Counted from the stretch's first letter, positions 15,913 through 24,786 are shown. The stretch: DNA of 64,000 nt from Chloroflexota bacterium (GCA_016234485.1 JACRBL010000036.1:124001-188000); one strand, 5' to 3'. The notes: a model not told the origin generated them from the letters alone. Translations and numbers: made by a program.

Positions 15913-16248
15913 CTACTTACTTTTGGTCTTACGTATTTTATTTCCGAGCCAGAAAAAGAAAGCACCCAAAAACGCCATCACTATTCCCAATAATTGTAAA
16001 ATTTGCTCTTTTTCATCCGTGCTGAAATCCATAAAAGATCCGCTCAGCATCATGATACAACCAAGAATCGCAAAGACAGCAGCCACTCTATGGACATCTG
16101 TAATGGAGTTACGTGCTTCCACTTCATCTCGATGGTTCTTGCAGGCAATTCCATTTCCTAAATCATAAGCACATACGATACACAGACCTTTTTGGCAGGT
16201 TTTGCAAACTCCAACAGCGGGAACGTCAGGATGATTGAAGCAATTCAT
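15913..16248 (-). CDS. Small B-box-type zinc-finger membrane protein
   Basis: A 111-residue protein. The N-terminus (CFNHPDVPAVGVCKTCQKGL, then CIVCA and CKNH) is a Cys/His cluster of B-box zinc-finger type. Two membrane helices follow (VAAVFAILGCIMMLSGSFM and LLGIVMAFLGAFFFWLG) with a basic tail. Such proteins are common in Chloroflexi and other bacteria, often as sensors or scaffolds, but have no assigned role. The gene is AT-richer than the flanking nonulosonate genes. AGGAAGGAGT precedes ATG 16248. It sits between neuA and neuB and may be co-transcribed. Confidence 0.8.
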   Translation of the reverse strand: MNCFNHPDVPAVGVCKTCQKGLCIVCAYDLGNGIACKNHRDEVEARNSITDVHRVAAVFAILGCIMMLSGSFMDFSTDEKEQILQLLGIVMAFLGAFFFWLGNKIRKTKSK

Positions 16249-16291
16249 TCGAGACTCCTTCCTAGTCTAGGTGATGACGTAAGCAGGGTAT

Positions 16292-16374
16292 CGTCATTGC
16301 GAGGAGCGTAGCGACGAAGCAATCTTCTGGTCCACGAGGAGATTGCTTCGGGCGGGTACGCCCTCGCAATGACA
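16292..16374. repeat. Interspersed inverted repeat, copy c
   Basis: CGTCATTGCGAGGAGCG...GACGAAGCAATC, spacer, GGAGATTGCTTCG...CTCGCAATGACA. It ends three bases before the stop codon of the neuA-like gene. Confidence 0.9.
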
Positions 16375-16376
16375 GG

Positions 16377-17594
16377 TTATAAGTTTTTCAACACCAACTC
16401 ACACAACTCGCGCACTGCGCCGTGACCGCCCGCGCGGGACAGCACGTGATCGGCGGCCTGCAACACTTCGGGATACGCGTCCGCGACCGCCACCGCCCAG
16501 CCCGCGATCTCGAAACAGGGCAGGTCGTTCAGGTCGTTGCCGATGTATACCACATTTGCCGCGTCCACATTTTTCTCGGCCAGCAACTGTTTCAGCGCCT
16601 CGCCCTTGCCGCGGATATCTATCCCGTGGATGGCGTCCACGCCCATCTTGGTAGCCCTCGCCTTGACGACGGGATTGGGCTCCGACGACAGGATCATTAC
16701 TTCGACGCCGCGTTCGCGCAACTCGCGTATTCGCATCGAATCTGACCGTGAGGCGACCACCGTTTCGAGGCCCTCTTCGCTCGTCCAGACGCGGTTGTCG
16801 GTGATGACGCCGTCGAAATCGGAGACGATCATCTTCACAGACGCGGGCATCGGACGGCGCGCGCGTCCCGCCCAGACCATGTCCAGCCCGCCCGTGGCGA
16901 CGAGATGCTCGTAGCGCGCCCAGTCTTGCAGGTTGTCAATGTCCACGGTGAAGACGGAATCAATGATGAGCGGATAAATATTCTTCCCGCTCATCGAGCC
17001 GTTGAGGATCGTCTCCGCGCGGATCGCGTCAATGTGACCCGTCTGCCAGTAGACAGGCGGGAGGATCTGCCGCGGCGCGTTGTACGGCTCGTCAATGCCT
17101 TCCACGTCCAGCAGGTTTTGCATGGGACTGTTCTCGTTTGTCAGAAGCCACATCTTGTGCGGATTCTGTCCCGCCGAGACGACTCCGCGCACGCTATCCG
17201 CGTCGGGATGCGCGCGCAGAATTTCGATGGCCTTGTCCACCAGTCCGCGCGGACGGATGGGCGAGGTGGGACGCAACTGCACCACCACATCGGGCTTGTA
17301 ACCTTCGTTTTCCGCCAACCATTTCAGCGCGTGCTCGAAGACGGGCAAATCGGTGGTTTTGTCCTGCGCGTGCTCGGCAGGACGCAGGAACGGCGTCTCC
17401 GCGCCAAATTGACGCGCCACCGCCGCGATCTCCTCGTCATCGGTCGAGACGATGACACGTGTCACCGACGCGGATTGCTTCGCCGCGGCGATGCTCCACG
17501 CAATGAGTGGATAGCCCGCGAAGTTGCGGATGTTTTTGCGCGGGATGCCTTTTGAGCCGCCGCGGGCAGGGATGATTGCTAAAACTTCAGTCAT
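16377..17594 (-). CDS. neuA: CMP-nonulosonate cytidylyltransferase fused to a HAD phosphatase
   Basis: A 405-residue two-domain protein. Residues 1-235 are an N-acylneuraminate cytidylyltransferase: IIPARGGSKGIPRKN at the CTP loop, VIVSTDDEEI and VVQLRPTSPIR. Residues 250-405 are a KdsC-like HAD phosphatase with DFDGVITDN at 259-267, a Ser in ILSSEPN, GKGEAL and GNDLNDLPCFEIAGW. The N-part activates the nonulosonic acid as a CMP sugar. The C-part could remove the 9-phosphate made by a phosphate-dependent synthase. Similar NeuA-HAD fusions are known in vertebrate CMAS and some bacteria. GGAAATC precedes ATG 17594. Confidence 0.92.
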   Translation of the reverse strand: MTEVLAIIPARGGSKGIPRKNIRNFAGYPLIAWSIAAAKQSASVTRVIVSTDDEEIAAVARQFGAETPFLRPAEHAQDKTTDLPVFEHALKWLAENEGYKPDVVVQLRPTSPIRPRGLVDKAIEILRAHPDADSVRGVVSAGQNPHKMWLLTNENSPMQNLLDVEGIDEPYNAPRQILPPVYWQTGHIDAIRAETILNGSMSGKNIYPLIIDSVFTVDIDNLQDWARYEHLVATGGLDMVWAGRARRPMPASVKMIVSDFDGVITDNRVWTSEEGLETVVASRSDSMRIRELRERGVEVMILSSEPNPVVKARATKMGVDAIHGIDIRGKGEALKQLLAEKNVDAANVVYIGNDLNDLPCFEIAGWAVAVADAYPEVLQAADHVLSRAGGHGAVRELCELVLKNL

Positions 17595-17611
17595 ATTTGA
17601 TTTCCGATATT

Positions 17612-17662
17612 CGAGATTCGATATTCGATATTCGATGACCGAATATCAAATATCGAATCTCG
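17612..17662. repeat. 23-bp inverted repeat of CGATATT words
   Basis: The arm 17612-17634 (CGAGATTCGATATTCG...) pairs with 17640-17662 with one mismatch and a 5-base loop. It is built of repeated ATTCGAT units and fills the gap between the SDR stop and the neuA-like start, both minus strand. There is no U-run in the transcribed direction. Confidence 0.8.
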
Positions 17663-17668
17663 TTTTTC

Positions 17669-18496
17669 CTACCACGCCGTCCATCCGCCATCCACAACCA
17701 CATTATTCCCCGTCATATACGACGACGCATCCGACGCGAGGAACAGAAGCGCGCCGTTCATCTCGTCCTTCTTCGCCATGCGTCCGAGGATGGTTTTGGC
17801 GGAATAGTTGGTGACAAAATATTCTTCGTGATTGTTGAACACGCCGCCTGGGGTGAGCGCGTTGACGCGGATCTCCGTCCCCGCGTAGTAGGCCGCGAGG
17901 TATTTGGTGAAACCCATCACGCCCGCTTTTGTGACGGTGTAATAAACAGGCTTGAACGCCACGCGCTTCCCATCCTTGATGTAGATGCGCTGGTCGGGAC
18001 CGTTCAATCCGTAGGTGGAGCAGATGTTGACCACGCTCCCCTTCTTGCCCTGCGCGACCATTTGCTTGACACACGCCTGCGTGACGAGGAACATGCCCGT
18101 CAGGTTGACGTTCAACGCCGCGTTCCACTGCTCGAGCGGATAATCCTCGAACGCGCCTGGCGCGATGCCCCTGGCGGCCGCGTCGGGATCGAACTTCGGG
18201 TCGAGGGCCGCGGAGTTGACGAGCACGTCCAGCCGCCCAAACGCCGCGAGAACCGACGCGATCATCGCGTCCACCGACTCGGGCTGGGTGATGTCGGTCG
18301 CGATTCCGATGGCGCGGAAACCGTCGCGGGTCAGGTCGTCCGCCACTTTTTTCGCGGCGTCCGCGTTCAAATCCACAACGGCCACAGCCGCGCCCGCCTC
18401 CGCCAGCGTGCGGCAAAATTCCTTGCCGAGCAATCCCACGCCGCCCGTGACGATGGCGACGCGATTGGACAGATCGAATTTTTCTTGAATGGTCAT
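17669..18496 (-). CDS. SDR-family oxidoreductase
   Basis: A 275-residue classical short-chain dehydrogenase. The cofactor motif is TGGVGLLG near the N-terminus with VVDLNAD after it (NAD-type acidic residue), then VNSAALDP, a Ser in VNICSTYGLNG and the catalytic YYTVTKAG (Tyr-x3-Lys). It ends DGGWTAW, the usual SDR tail. It lies directly upstream of neuA in the same direction and is probably a nucleotide-sugar or nonulosonate-modifying reductase. SDRs of this kind occur next to neuA/neuB homologues in many surface-glycan clusters. ATG 18496 has a GAGGA site; an in-frame TTG lies two codons earlier. Confidence 0.9.
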   Translation of the reverse strand: MTIQEKFDLSNRVAIVTGGVGLLGKEFCRTLAEAGAAVAVVDLNADAAKKVADDLTRDGFRAIGIATDITQPESVDAMIASVLAAFGRLDVLVNSAALDPKFDPDAAARGIAPGAFEDYPLEQWNAALNVNLTGMFLVTQACVKQMVAQGKKGSVVNICSTYGLNGPDQRIYIKDGKRVAFKPVYYTVTKAGVMGFTKYLAAYYAGTEIRVNALTPGGVFNNHEEYFVTNYSAKTILGRMAKKDEMNGALLFLASDASSYMTGNNVVVDGGWTAW

Positions 18497-18518
18497 TTTC
18501 AATTCCTCAAATATTCCC

Positions 18519-18612
18519 CGTCATTGCGAGGAGGGCGGTTTTCCCGACGAAGCAATCCCCGCCCGATGGAGGAGATTGCTTCGGGCGGAAGAACACCGCC
18601 CTCGCAATGACG
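18519..18612. repeat. Interspersed inverted repeat, copy d
   Basis: CGTCATTGCGAGGAGGGCGG, TTCCCGACGAAGCAATCC, spacer, GAGATTGCTTCGGGCGGAAG, CCGCCCTCGCAATGACG. It lies between the GT-C-like stop (18622) and the SDR start (18496). Confidence 0.92.
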
Positions 18613-18621
18613 GACACAGCA

Positions 18622-20169
18622 TTACGGCGACGGCACGTAATACACCACATCGCCGCCAGATTTCATGATGGGGATCAGACCCTCGGTCAGCATGGCGTAA
18701 TCGGGGCTTTGAGGGTCAACGTCGAACAGCGCCAGAACGGCTCCTCCCGACTGCACATCGTTCCGCACCTTCGCCACGCCCGCGTCGAAATTATCCCACG
18801 CGAGTCCCGTCACGGGGTCAACCCGTTCGGGCAACACGCGCGAGCCGCGTCCCGTGTAAAGATAGACCGCGCCAGGCTCGTTGGTGTAAATGGGCAGGCC
18901 GTCCAGCGTTTTCAAATAATCCATGACTTTGGAATCGTACCACTTGAAGGACGCGAATCCCTGCCCGCCTTTCGACAACTCCGTCACGGTTCGCGCTTGA
19001 CCGAGGGCGGACACGCTAAAGATGAGCGCTCCCAACCCGATGACGAGCGCCCGCCCCGCGCGCGGATGGCGATTCCACACCCACACCCCCGCGTGGACGA
19101 GGAGCAACAGCAACGGCAAATAAACAGGCGCGAGGATGCGTACTTTCAGCGGCGTGCTCGCGTCAAAAAGACTGATCGAAAACAACACCGAGGCGAGATA
19201 ACCAAAGATATACAAGCCATTGGTGAACCCAATCACCTCAGGCATTGGCGTGGATGGTTGGAAAAAGCGCCGCAAACCATTCACCAAAATCCATGCAAGA
19301 ATGGCGAGGGAGATAAAAATGATTATGGCGATAAAAATCTCTGGCGTTTTGAACCACGCGCTGCGCCACTCTTCCACGGGGACGAGGAACTCGGAGAAGG
19401 TTCGCAGTCCTTGATCGAGAGTCTCTGCTTTGATGGGATGCCAGACCGTCGTGCGGTTGGTGGCGTTCCCCGCGACGATTCGGTTGCGGACGCTCCACGC
19501 CAGGGCTAGCGGCAGAAACCCCACCAGAAAAATGGCGACGGAGGAGATGCGTTTCTTCCACGTGTCGTTCAGCAAAATGAGCGCGACGACGAAGGTGGCA
19601 ACCAGCGCCAGGCCAGAGTAACGCGTCAGATAGGCGAGAGAGGCGAGGATGCCTGCAACAAGGAGCCACCTTGTTTTATTTGCATCAAAATAAAAAGCAA
19701 AACTCAAAAATGCCAGCAAACTAAAAAATAAAAACAGCGGCTCGCTCATGGCCGCGGCATGGACGCGCAATAGCGAATCGTTGACGAGGAACAGCGCGGC
19801 GAGAATAATTCCCGAGATGGACGATTTCGTCGCGCGCCAGCCGAGCAATCCGAGCAACGCGGCGTTGACGCCGAACAGCAGGGCGTTCAACAGGCGCGCT
19901 CCGTTGATCGGGTTTACGCCGAGCAGGCCGATCAGGGCAAGGGTTCCAGAAAATGCAGGAGGAAAGTGGGTGACGGGCTGGTTTGATTCGAGCCAAGCCT
20001 CGCGATAGCCTTGTCCCGATAAAAGGCTGCGCGCGCCCGCGATGTATGCGATGGAATCGTCTGAGAGGATCTGGCCTTCCGGAGTCGCCGTCAGCGTGAG
20101 AAAAGCCCCAAGAACGGCGAGCGCGGCCAGCGTCAAGAATGAAGCGAGGAGGAGTCGGCGAGGAGTCAT
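18622..20169 (-). CDS. Multi-membrane GT-C-type glycosyltransferase (family 39-like)
   Basis: A 515-residue protein with about ten membrane helices. The first outside loop has the acidic pair of lipid-sugar-dependent GT-C enzymes (LSDDSIAYIAGARSLLSGQG) and then THFPPAF. Later helices include AALFLVNDSLLRVHAAAMSE, a family 39 feature. The C-terminal 120 residues form a soluble outside domain (ASFKWYDSKVMDYLKTLDG). It probably moves a sugar from a polyprenyl carrier to a surface glycan or protein. ATG 20169 (MTPRRLLLASF) is chosen; upstream sequence is repeat copy e. No ribosome site is evident. Confidence 0.8.
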   Translation of the reverse strand: MTPRRLLLASFLTLAALAVLGAFLTLTATPEGQILSDDSIAYIAGARSLLSGQGYREAWLESNQPVTHFPPAFSGTLALIGLLGVNPINGARLLNALLFGVNAALLGLLGWRATKSSISGIILAALFLVNDSLLRVHAAAMSEPLFLFFSLLAFLSFAFYFDANKTRWLLVAGILASLAYLTRYSGLALVATFVVALILLNDTWKKRISSVAIFLVGFLPLALAWSVRNRIVAGNATNRTTVWHPIKAETLDQGLRTFSEFLVPVEEWRSAWFKTPEIFIAIIIFISLAILAWILVNGLRRFFQPSTPMPEVIGFTNGLYIFGYLASVLFSISLFDASTPLKVRILAPVYLPLLLLLVHAGVWVWNRHPRAGRALVIGLGALIFSVSALGQARTVTELSKGGQGFASFKWYDSKVMDYLKTLDGLPIYTNEPGAVYLYTGRGSRVLPERVDPVTGLAWDNFDAGVAKVRNDVQSGGAVLALFDVDPQSPDYAMLTEGLIPIMKSGGDVVYYVPSP

Positions 20170-20180
20170 AAACAAATCGC

Positions 20181-20268
20181 CGTCATTGCGAGCCGCTCTT
20201 TGGCGAAGCAATCTCCACGATGGTCGGGGGATTGCTTCGTCGGGAAGAGCGCCCTCCTCGCAATGACG
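20181..20268. repeat. Interspersed inverted repeat, copy e
   Basis: CGTCATTGCGAGCCGCTC, GGCGAAGCAATCTCC, spacer, GGGGATTGCTTCGTCGGG and CCTCCTCGCAATGACG. The left arm is degenerate compared with the right. It lies between sat-cysC and the GT-C-like gene. Confidence 0.92.
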
Positions 20269-20279
20269 GCGTGAGTGAC

Positions 20280-22004
20280 TTACTGCGGCAGGATGTAGCC
20301 CTGCTTTTCGAGATACGCCACGATCTTGCGGGCGTTATCTTCGGGCGTCGCGCCGTAGCCCTGGATGGTGATCTCGGGTTCGATCGGCGGTTCATAAGGA
20401 TCATCCACGCCGGTGAAGCCCATCGGCTTGCCGTCTTGCATGGCAGTGCGGGCTTTGGCGTAGAGGCCTTTCACGTCGCGCTGTTCGCAGACTTCGACGG
20501 GCGTGTCCATGAAGACTTCGACGAAGTTCTCGCCAACCATCTTGCGGGCTTCGGCGCGGGTGGCGCGGTACGGGCTGATGGCCGCGCAGATGACGGTGCC
20601 GCCCGCGTGGGCGATCTCGCCAGCCACAAAGCCGATGCGGATGATGTTGGTGTCGCGGTCTTCCTTGCTGAAGCCGAGACCCTTGCTCAAATGCGTGCGG
20701 ACCACGTCGCCGTCGAGGATGGCGACTTCGCGGCCGCGTTCGAGCAGGAGCGAGGTGACGACGGCGGCGGTGGCAGATTTACCCGAACCGCTCAAGCCGG
20801 TGAACCAGATGCAGAAGCCCTGCTTGTGACGCGGGGGATACATCTCACGCAGAATTTCGGCGGTCTCGGGGCGGGTGAACCACTCGGGCAGGAGTTTGCC
20901 CTTGGCGAGATAATCATCGCGCACCTGCGTACCGCTGATGTTGAGAGTCTTGGCGCCCTTCGGCACATCCTTCTCTTCCACGTAGCGGTCTTCGTCGGGG
21001 AGATAAACGAGCATCTCGAACGGGATCATCTTGACGCCCAACTCGGCCTCGTACTTGGTCATCACTTCCTGCGCGTCATACGGACCGTAGAACGGCTTGC
21101 CCGTGGAATCATTTCCCGGCCCCGCATGGTCGCGCCCGACGATGAAGTGGTTCACGCCATGGTTGCGGCGGATGATGGCATGGAGCAACGCTTCCTTCGG
21201 CCCCGCCATGCGCATCGCGAGCGGCAACAGGCTGAGGAGCGTGTCTTTCTTGTCGTAGTAGTTATCCACCAACGCCTTGTAGGTGCGGACACGGGTGTAG
21301 TGATCCACGTCGCCCGGCTTGGTCATGCCGACGACGGGGTGGACGAGCAGGGAACCTTTCACCTGCGCGGCGGCGCGCTTGGTCAGTTCCTCGTGGATGC
21401 GGTGGAGCGGGTTGCGCGTCTGGAAGGCGACCACGTTGTCATGGCCCATGCCTTCGAGGATTTCGCGCACCTGGGCGGGAGTCTGGCGCAGGTTGACGAA
21501 GTCGTAATACTTCGGCATGTTCACGACCTTCATCGGGCCGCTGATGCAGACCTTGCCCCAGCGCGCCATTTCGGAGATCATCGGGTGCTTCGAGTCGGTC
21601 GAGCCGTACGCGAGCGCGGCTTCGGTGGCGGCATCCCAGTGGAAGACCTCATCCAGTTGCATGATGGCGATGGTGTCGTTGTTGGCGTTGCGCAACACGA
21701 GTTCCTCGCCCACAGCGGGCAGTTCCTTCGGGTCGGCGGTGAGCGTGATGGGCAGGGGGAAGAGCGTCCCATCAGAGAGGCGCATTTCGTGCAGAACGCG
21801 CTCGTAATCGGCCTTGCCCATGAAGGCGCTCAGGGGCGAGAATCCGCCCGATGCGATCAATTCCAGGTCGCACAGATTGCGCATGGTGATCTTGATCGAG
21901 GGCAGTTTGGAAGCGCGCGCCAGAAGTTCCTCGCGCTCTTTCCCTTCGGCCACCAGGTTAACCAGTTTGCCGCCGTAGGGGGGGATCAGTTTTGCTTTTG
22001 CCAT
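20280..22004 (-). CDS. Bifunctional ATP sulfurylase / APS kinase (Sat-CysC)
   Basis: A 574-residue fusion. The first two-thirds are ATP sulfurylase: MAKAKLIPPYGGKLVNL at the start, QTRNPLHRIHEEL (QxRN and HxxH) and GRDHAGPG. The last third is APS kinase with Walker A TGLSGSGKSATAAVV near residue 400 and later DTPVEVCEQRDVKGLYAKAR. It makes PAPS from sulfate and two ATP in the cytoplasm. No APS or PAPS reductase is nearby, while two sulfotransferases are, so it probably feeds sulfation of the surface glycan rather than cysteine synthesis. GGAG precedes ATG 22004. Confidence 0.95.
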   Translation of the reverse strand: MAKAKLIPPYGGKLVNLVAEGKEREELLARASKLPSIKITMRNLCDLELIASGGFSPLSAFMGKADYERVLHEMRLSDGTLFPLPITLTADPKELPAVGEELVLRNANNDTIAIMQLDEVFHWDAATEAALAYGSTDSKHPMISEMARWGKVCISGPMKVVNMPKYYDFVNLRQTPAQVREILEGMGHDNVVAFQTRNPLHRIHEELTKRAAAQVKGSLLVHPVVGMTKPGDVDHYTRVRTYKALVDNYYDKKDTLLSLLPLAMRMAGPKEALLHAIIRRNHGVNHFIVGRDHAGPGNDSTGKPFYGPYDAQEVMTKYEAELGVKMIPFEMLVYLPDEDRYVEEKDVPKGAKTLNISGTQVRDDYLAKGKLLPEWFTRPETAEILREMYPPRHKQGFCIWFTGLSGSGKSATAAVVTSLLLERGREVAILDGDVVRTHLSKGLGFSKEDRDTNIIRIGFVAGEIAHAGGTVICAAISPYRATRAEARKMVGENFVEVFMDTPVEVCEQRDVKGLYAKARTAMQDGKPMGFTGVDDPYEPPIEPEITIQGYGATPEDNARKIVAYLEKQGYILPQ

Positions 22005-22028
22005 TGAAATTTCTCCGTGATTGTGTTT

Positions 22029-22059
22029 CGGAGTCCAAAATCTCAGATTTTGAACTCCG
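22029..22059. repeat. 15-bp inverted repeat between divergent genes
   Basis: CGGAGTCCAAAATCT (22029-22043) pairs with AGATTTTGAACTCCG (22045-22059) with one G-U mismatch. The GGAGTCC word also appears in the hairpins at 14937 and 32584. Confidence 0.75.
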
Positions 22060-22122
22060 CTAGTTTCAAACGTCCGCAAATTATACTCCAAAATTCACCA
22101 ACTGAATTTTGAAACGCGAGGA

Positions 22123-22128
22123 TATAAT
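22123..22128 (+). promoter_or_regulatory. -10 box (TATAAT) for a probable leaderless gene
   Basis: TATAAT lies 7 bases before ATG 22136, so the transcript would begin at or next to the start codon. No ribosome site is present. The same arrangement occurs at 43888 (plus) and 60947 (minus). Confidence 0.65.
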
Positions 22129-22135
22129 TCCAGCC

Positions 22136-23743
22136 ATGTCAGCCTCAAAAATCCTGCGAAATACGCTGTTTGCCCTGCTTGTGGTGGGCTACGTCTATTA
22201 CTGCCAGCGCTATATCAGCGCCACGAGTTTTACCGTCGAAGACACAACCTACTACTCGCTCTTCGACGACGCCATGATTTCCATGCGCTACGCCTACAAC
22301 CTCGCGCACGGATTTGGGCCAGTCTGGAATCCTGGCGAACGCGTGGAAGGCTTCACCAATCCGCTTTGGGTGGGCATCATGGCGCTGGTGCATCTTTTCC
22401 CGGTTAAATTGAATCAAGCGGGACTTTATCTCCAAATTCTAGGCGCGTCCCTCCTGACCTTGAATCTGTTCTTCGTGCGGAAAATCATCGAACACTTCAC
22501 CGACGATCTCCTCGCCATGCTGTCCGCGGTGGCATTGACCGCGTTCTACGCGCCGCTCAACTCGTTCGGCCTGCTCGGCATGGAAGTCAGCTTGCTGGTT
22601 TTGATGATCAGCGCCGCGGTTTGGCTGATCTTGAAAAGCGACACAAAATTCAACCCGTGGGTCTACGTCCTGATGGCGATCTCCACCCTCGTCCGCTTCG
22701 ACATGGCCGTGCCATATCTTGTCATCTTTGGCGTCCTGTTCGTCACACAAAAAGAAAACCGCAAACAACACCTCCTTTGGGGGCTTGGCCTGTTGGCCTT
22801 GTTTTTGGGCGGGCAGACCCTGGCGCGCTTCCTGTATTATGGCGAACTGTTGCCCAACACGTATTACCTGAAAGTGGAGGGCTGGAACACCACCCTGCGA
22901 TTATTGCGCGGCGGCTATGCGTTGGTTCAATTTGCATATTTCCACAACTGGGCTCTTCTGCTCCTGCCCTTGTCGGCCTACCTCTTCCGTCGCGATTGGA
23001 AAGTCACCCTTTTGGTGGCGCTCTTTGCCGGGCAAATCGCCTACTCGGTCTACGTTGGCGGCGACGCGTGGGAACATCACGGCGGCGCGAACCGCTACAT
23101 CCTGCCGGCCATTTCCTGCTATTTCGCGCTGTTTAGTTACGCTTCCTCCCGCTTCATAGATAACTTTGCAGAGACCCTCTTCAGTCACTTCGGCGCGCTT
23201 CAATATAAAAAATTATTGGTCGGCGTTCAAAAACTCGCCTTCCTATCCTTCTTCGTCCTCTCGCTCCTCACCGTCAACACATTGCTCGGCTCGTGGAAAT
23301 CCATCGAACGCTGGTCGTTTGGCCGCAGACCGGACTTTGTCGCCGGCAATGAACAATACGTACGCGTGTCGTACTATCTCGAAAAGATCGTAACGCCCGA
23401 CGCCCGCATCGCCGTGACCGCCGCCGGAAATATCGCCTACTTCCTGCCCGATAACTACGTCATTGATATGCTCGGAAAAGCGGACGCATCCATCGCGCAC
23501 GGCCCCGTCAGCATGTCCATGGGCATCCCCGACATTCCCAACATGCAACCCGGTCACATGAAATGGAATTACAAATACAGCATCGGCGAATTGAAACCCG
23601 ATGTCATCACCAACATTCGGCTTGGCACACAAGAATTTGCCGACCCCTATCTCGACGATTACATCTACATCACCATCGGCCCACGCATCAAACTTTACCT
23701 TCTCATCGGCTCCCCAAACATCAAGTGGGATTTGCTCCGCTAA
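22136..23743 (+). CDS. Multi-membrane GT-C-like glycosyltransferase
   Basis: A 535-residue membrane protein, the only plus-strand gene in the glycan region. About ten to eleven helices are visible. The first outside loop holds an acidic pair (SLFDDAMISMRYAYNL) followed by GFGPVWNPGERVEGFTNPLW, a combination known from a family of putative polyprenyl-phosphate-sugar transferases. A soluble C-terminal part follows (ITVAAGNIAYFLPDNYVIDM-like). Its substrate is unknown; arabinosyl or mannosyl transfer is typical of relatives. The start has no ribosome site and a TATAAT only 7 bases before, suggesting leaderless translation. Its stop overlaps the stop of the convergent oxidoreductase gene by 4 bases. 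Confidence 0.8.
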   Translation: MSASKILRNTLFALLVVGYVYYCQRYISATSFTVEDTTYYSLFDDAMISMRYAYNLAHGFGPVWNPGERVEGFTNPLWVGIMALVHLFPVKLNQAGLYLQILGASLLTLNLFFVRKIIEHFTDDLLAMLSAVALTAFYAPLNSFGLLGMEVSLLVLMISAAVWLILKSDTKFNPWVYVLMAISTLVRFDMAVPYLVIFGVLFVTQKENRKQHLLWGLGLLALFLGGQTLARFLYYGELLPNTYYLKVEGWNTTLRLLRGGYALVQFAYFHNWALLLLPLSAYLFRRDWKVTLLVALFAGQIAYSVYVGGDAWEHHGGANRYILPAISCYFALFSYASSRFIDNFAETLFSHFGALQYKKLLVGVQKLAFLSFFVLSLLTVNTLLGSWKSIERWSFGRRPDFVAGNEQYVRVSYYLEKIVTPDARIAVTAAGNIAYFLPDNYVIDMLGKADASIAHGPVSMSMGIPDIPNMQPGHMKWNYKYSIGELKPDVITNIRLGTQEFADPYLDDYIYITIGPRIKLYLLIGSPNIKWDLLR

Positions 23744-24771
23744 TCTGGATTCAGCCTGACCACCTTCTTTGACGTTTGTGACTCTTGCGCGGCCAACGCG
23801 AGACGGAGGGCCATCGCGCCATCCGCAAGCGTGCAAATCGGCTCCGCCTTCCCCGCGGCGGACGCGACAAAATGACGCGTTTGCGCCAGAAATAGCTGGT
23901 TCCGCTCAAACCCCTCGGGCGGCGCGAACGTCTCGACGACGGGCGCGGGCGGGTTGTCGCTAAATGTCCCGAACGCGGCGGGCATCTTGTAGAAATGCAG
24001 GATACCGTCGGCGTTGTCCCAGCGGAGAGTCCCGTCCGTGCCGACGATCTCCAGCCGATGCGTGGGCGGACGTTGCACGTAATTCAAATGCACGCCGCCA
24101 ATCGCGCCGCTCGCGAACTTTAATCCGATCTCGGCCATGTCTTCCACGTCCATTTCCAGCGAGGAGATGTGTCCATTGAACGACCACAGTGAATCCACTT
24201 CCCCGATGAGATAACGCAAATAATCCAACGGATGCGTGAGCGTGCGGATGACGCCCCCGCCCAAGTCCGCTCGGGCCGCGTAACTCTGACGGTAATCCTC
24301 CCACGGATGCCACTGCGGCACATACTCGCCCCAATGCGCGTGGACGGTTAACACTTTGCCGACCGCGCCTGCCCGAATCAGTTCACGCGCCTTGTTGAGT
24401 GTGGGATGATAACGAAATTGGAATCCCACCAAAATTTTGCTTCCGCTTTTTTCAGCGGCCTTTTGCAAAACATCGAGTCGATCCAACGAATCAGAAACTG
24501 GCTTCTCCAGCAGAATCGCGCGACCCGCCTCCGCGGCAGGGATGGCGACATCGAGATGCAACGCGGTCGGGTTCGCCACAATCACAGCGTCGGGCTTGTG
24601 CTTCGTCAACGCGGCGTGGATGTCTGTCTCGACAGGGTAGCCCGCGAGTTCGTCATCGGGCAAGGTGGCACGATGGCTTCGCAAAAGCACGATGTCTTTT
24701 TCGCCCAACGCAATCAAGTTGCGGAAATGTCGTCGTCCGATGGAGCCGAGGCCAGCAATGAGGAATTTCAT
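23740..24771 (-). CDS. Gfo/Idh/MocA-family sugar oxidoreductase
   Basis: A 343-residue NAD(P)-dependent dehydrogenase. The Rossmann motif is MKFLIAGLGSIGRRHFRNL, the second landmark is LLEKPVSDS (the family's EKP), then FQFRYHPTL and GGGVIRTLTHPLDYL with the catalytic His. The C-terminal sheet has LEIVGTDGTLRWDN. It probably oxidises or reduces a sugar or its nucleotide form; related enzymes act in nonulosonate and acetamido-sugar pathways. AAAAGG lies before ATG 24771; a GTG seven codons earlier is an alternative. It follows the second sulfotransferase after a repeat. Confidence 0.9.
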   Translation of the reverse strand: MKFLIAGLGSIGRRHFRNLIALGEKDIVLLRSHRATLPDDELAGYPVETDIHAALTKHKPDAVIVANPTALHLDVAIPAAEAGRAILLEKPVSDSLDRLDVLQKAAEKSGSKILVGFQFRYHPTLNKARELIRAGAVGKVLTVHAHWGEYVPQWHPWEDYRQSYAARADLGGGVIRTLTHPLDYLRYLIGEVDSLWSFNGHISSLEMDVEDMAEIGLKFASGAIGGVHLNYVQRPPTHRLEIVGTDGTLRWDNADGILHFYKMPAAFGTFSDNPPAPVVETFAPPEGFERNQLFLAQTRHFVASAAGKAEPICTLADGAMALRLALAAQESQTSKKVVRLNPD

Positions 24772-24786
24772 ATCCAAAACCTTTTT

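Noticed and set aside
20280..22004. Sat-CysC as part of sulfate assimilation or dissimilatory sulfate reduction
   Set aside because: No reductase genes nearby, and two sulfotransferases give a simpler use for PAPS.
20220..22007. Long open frame opposite sat-cysC (about 595 codons)
   Set aside because: Antisense shadow of the Sat-CysC gene; His/Asp/Val-rich low-meaning sequence.
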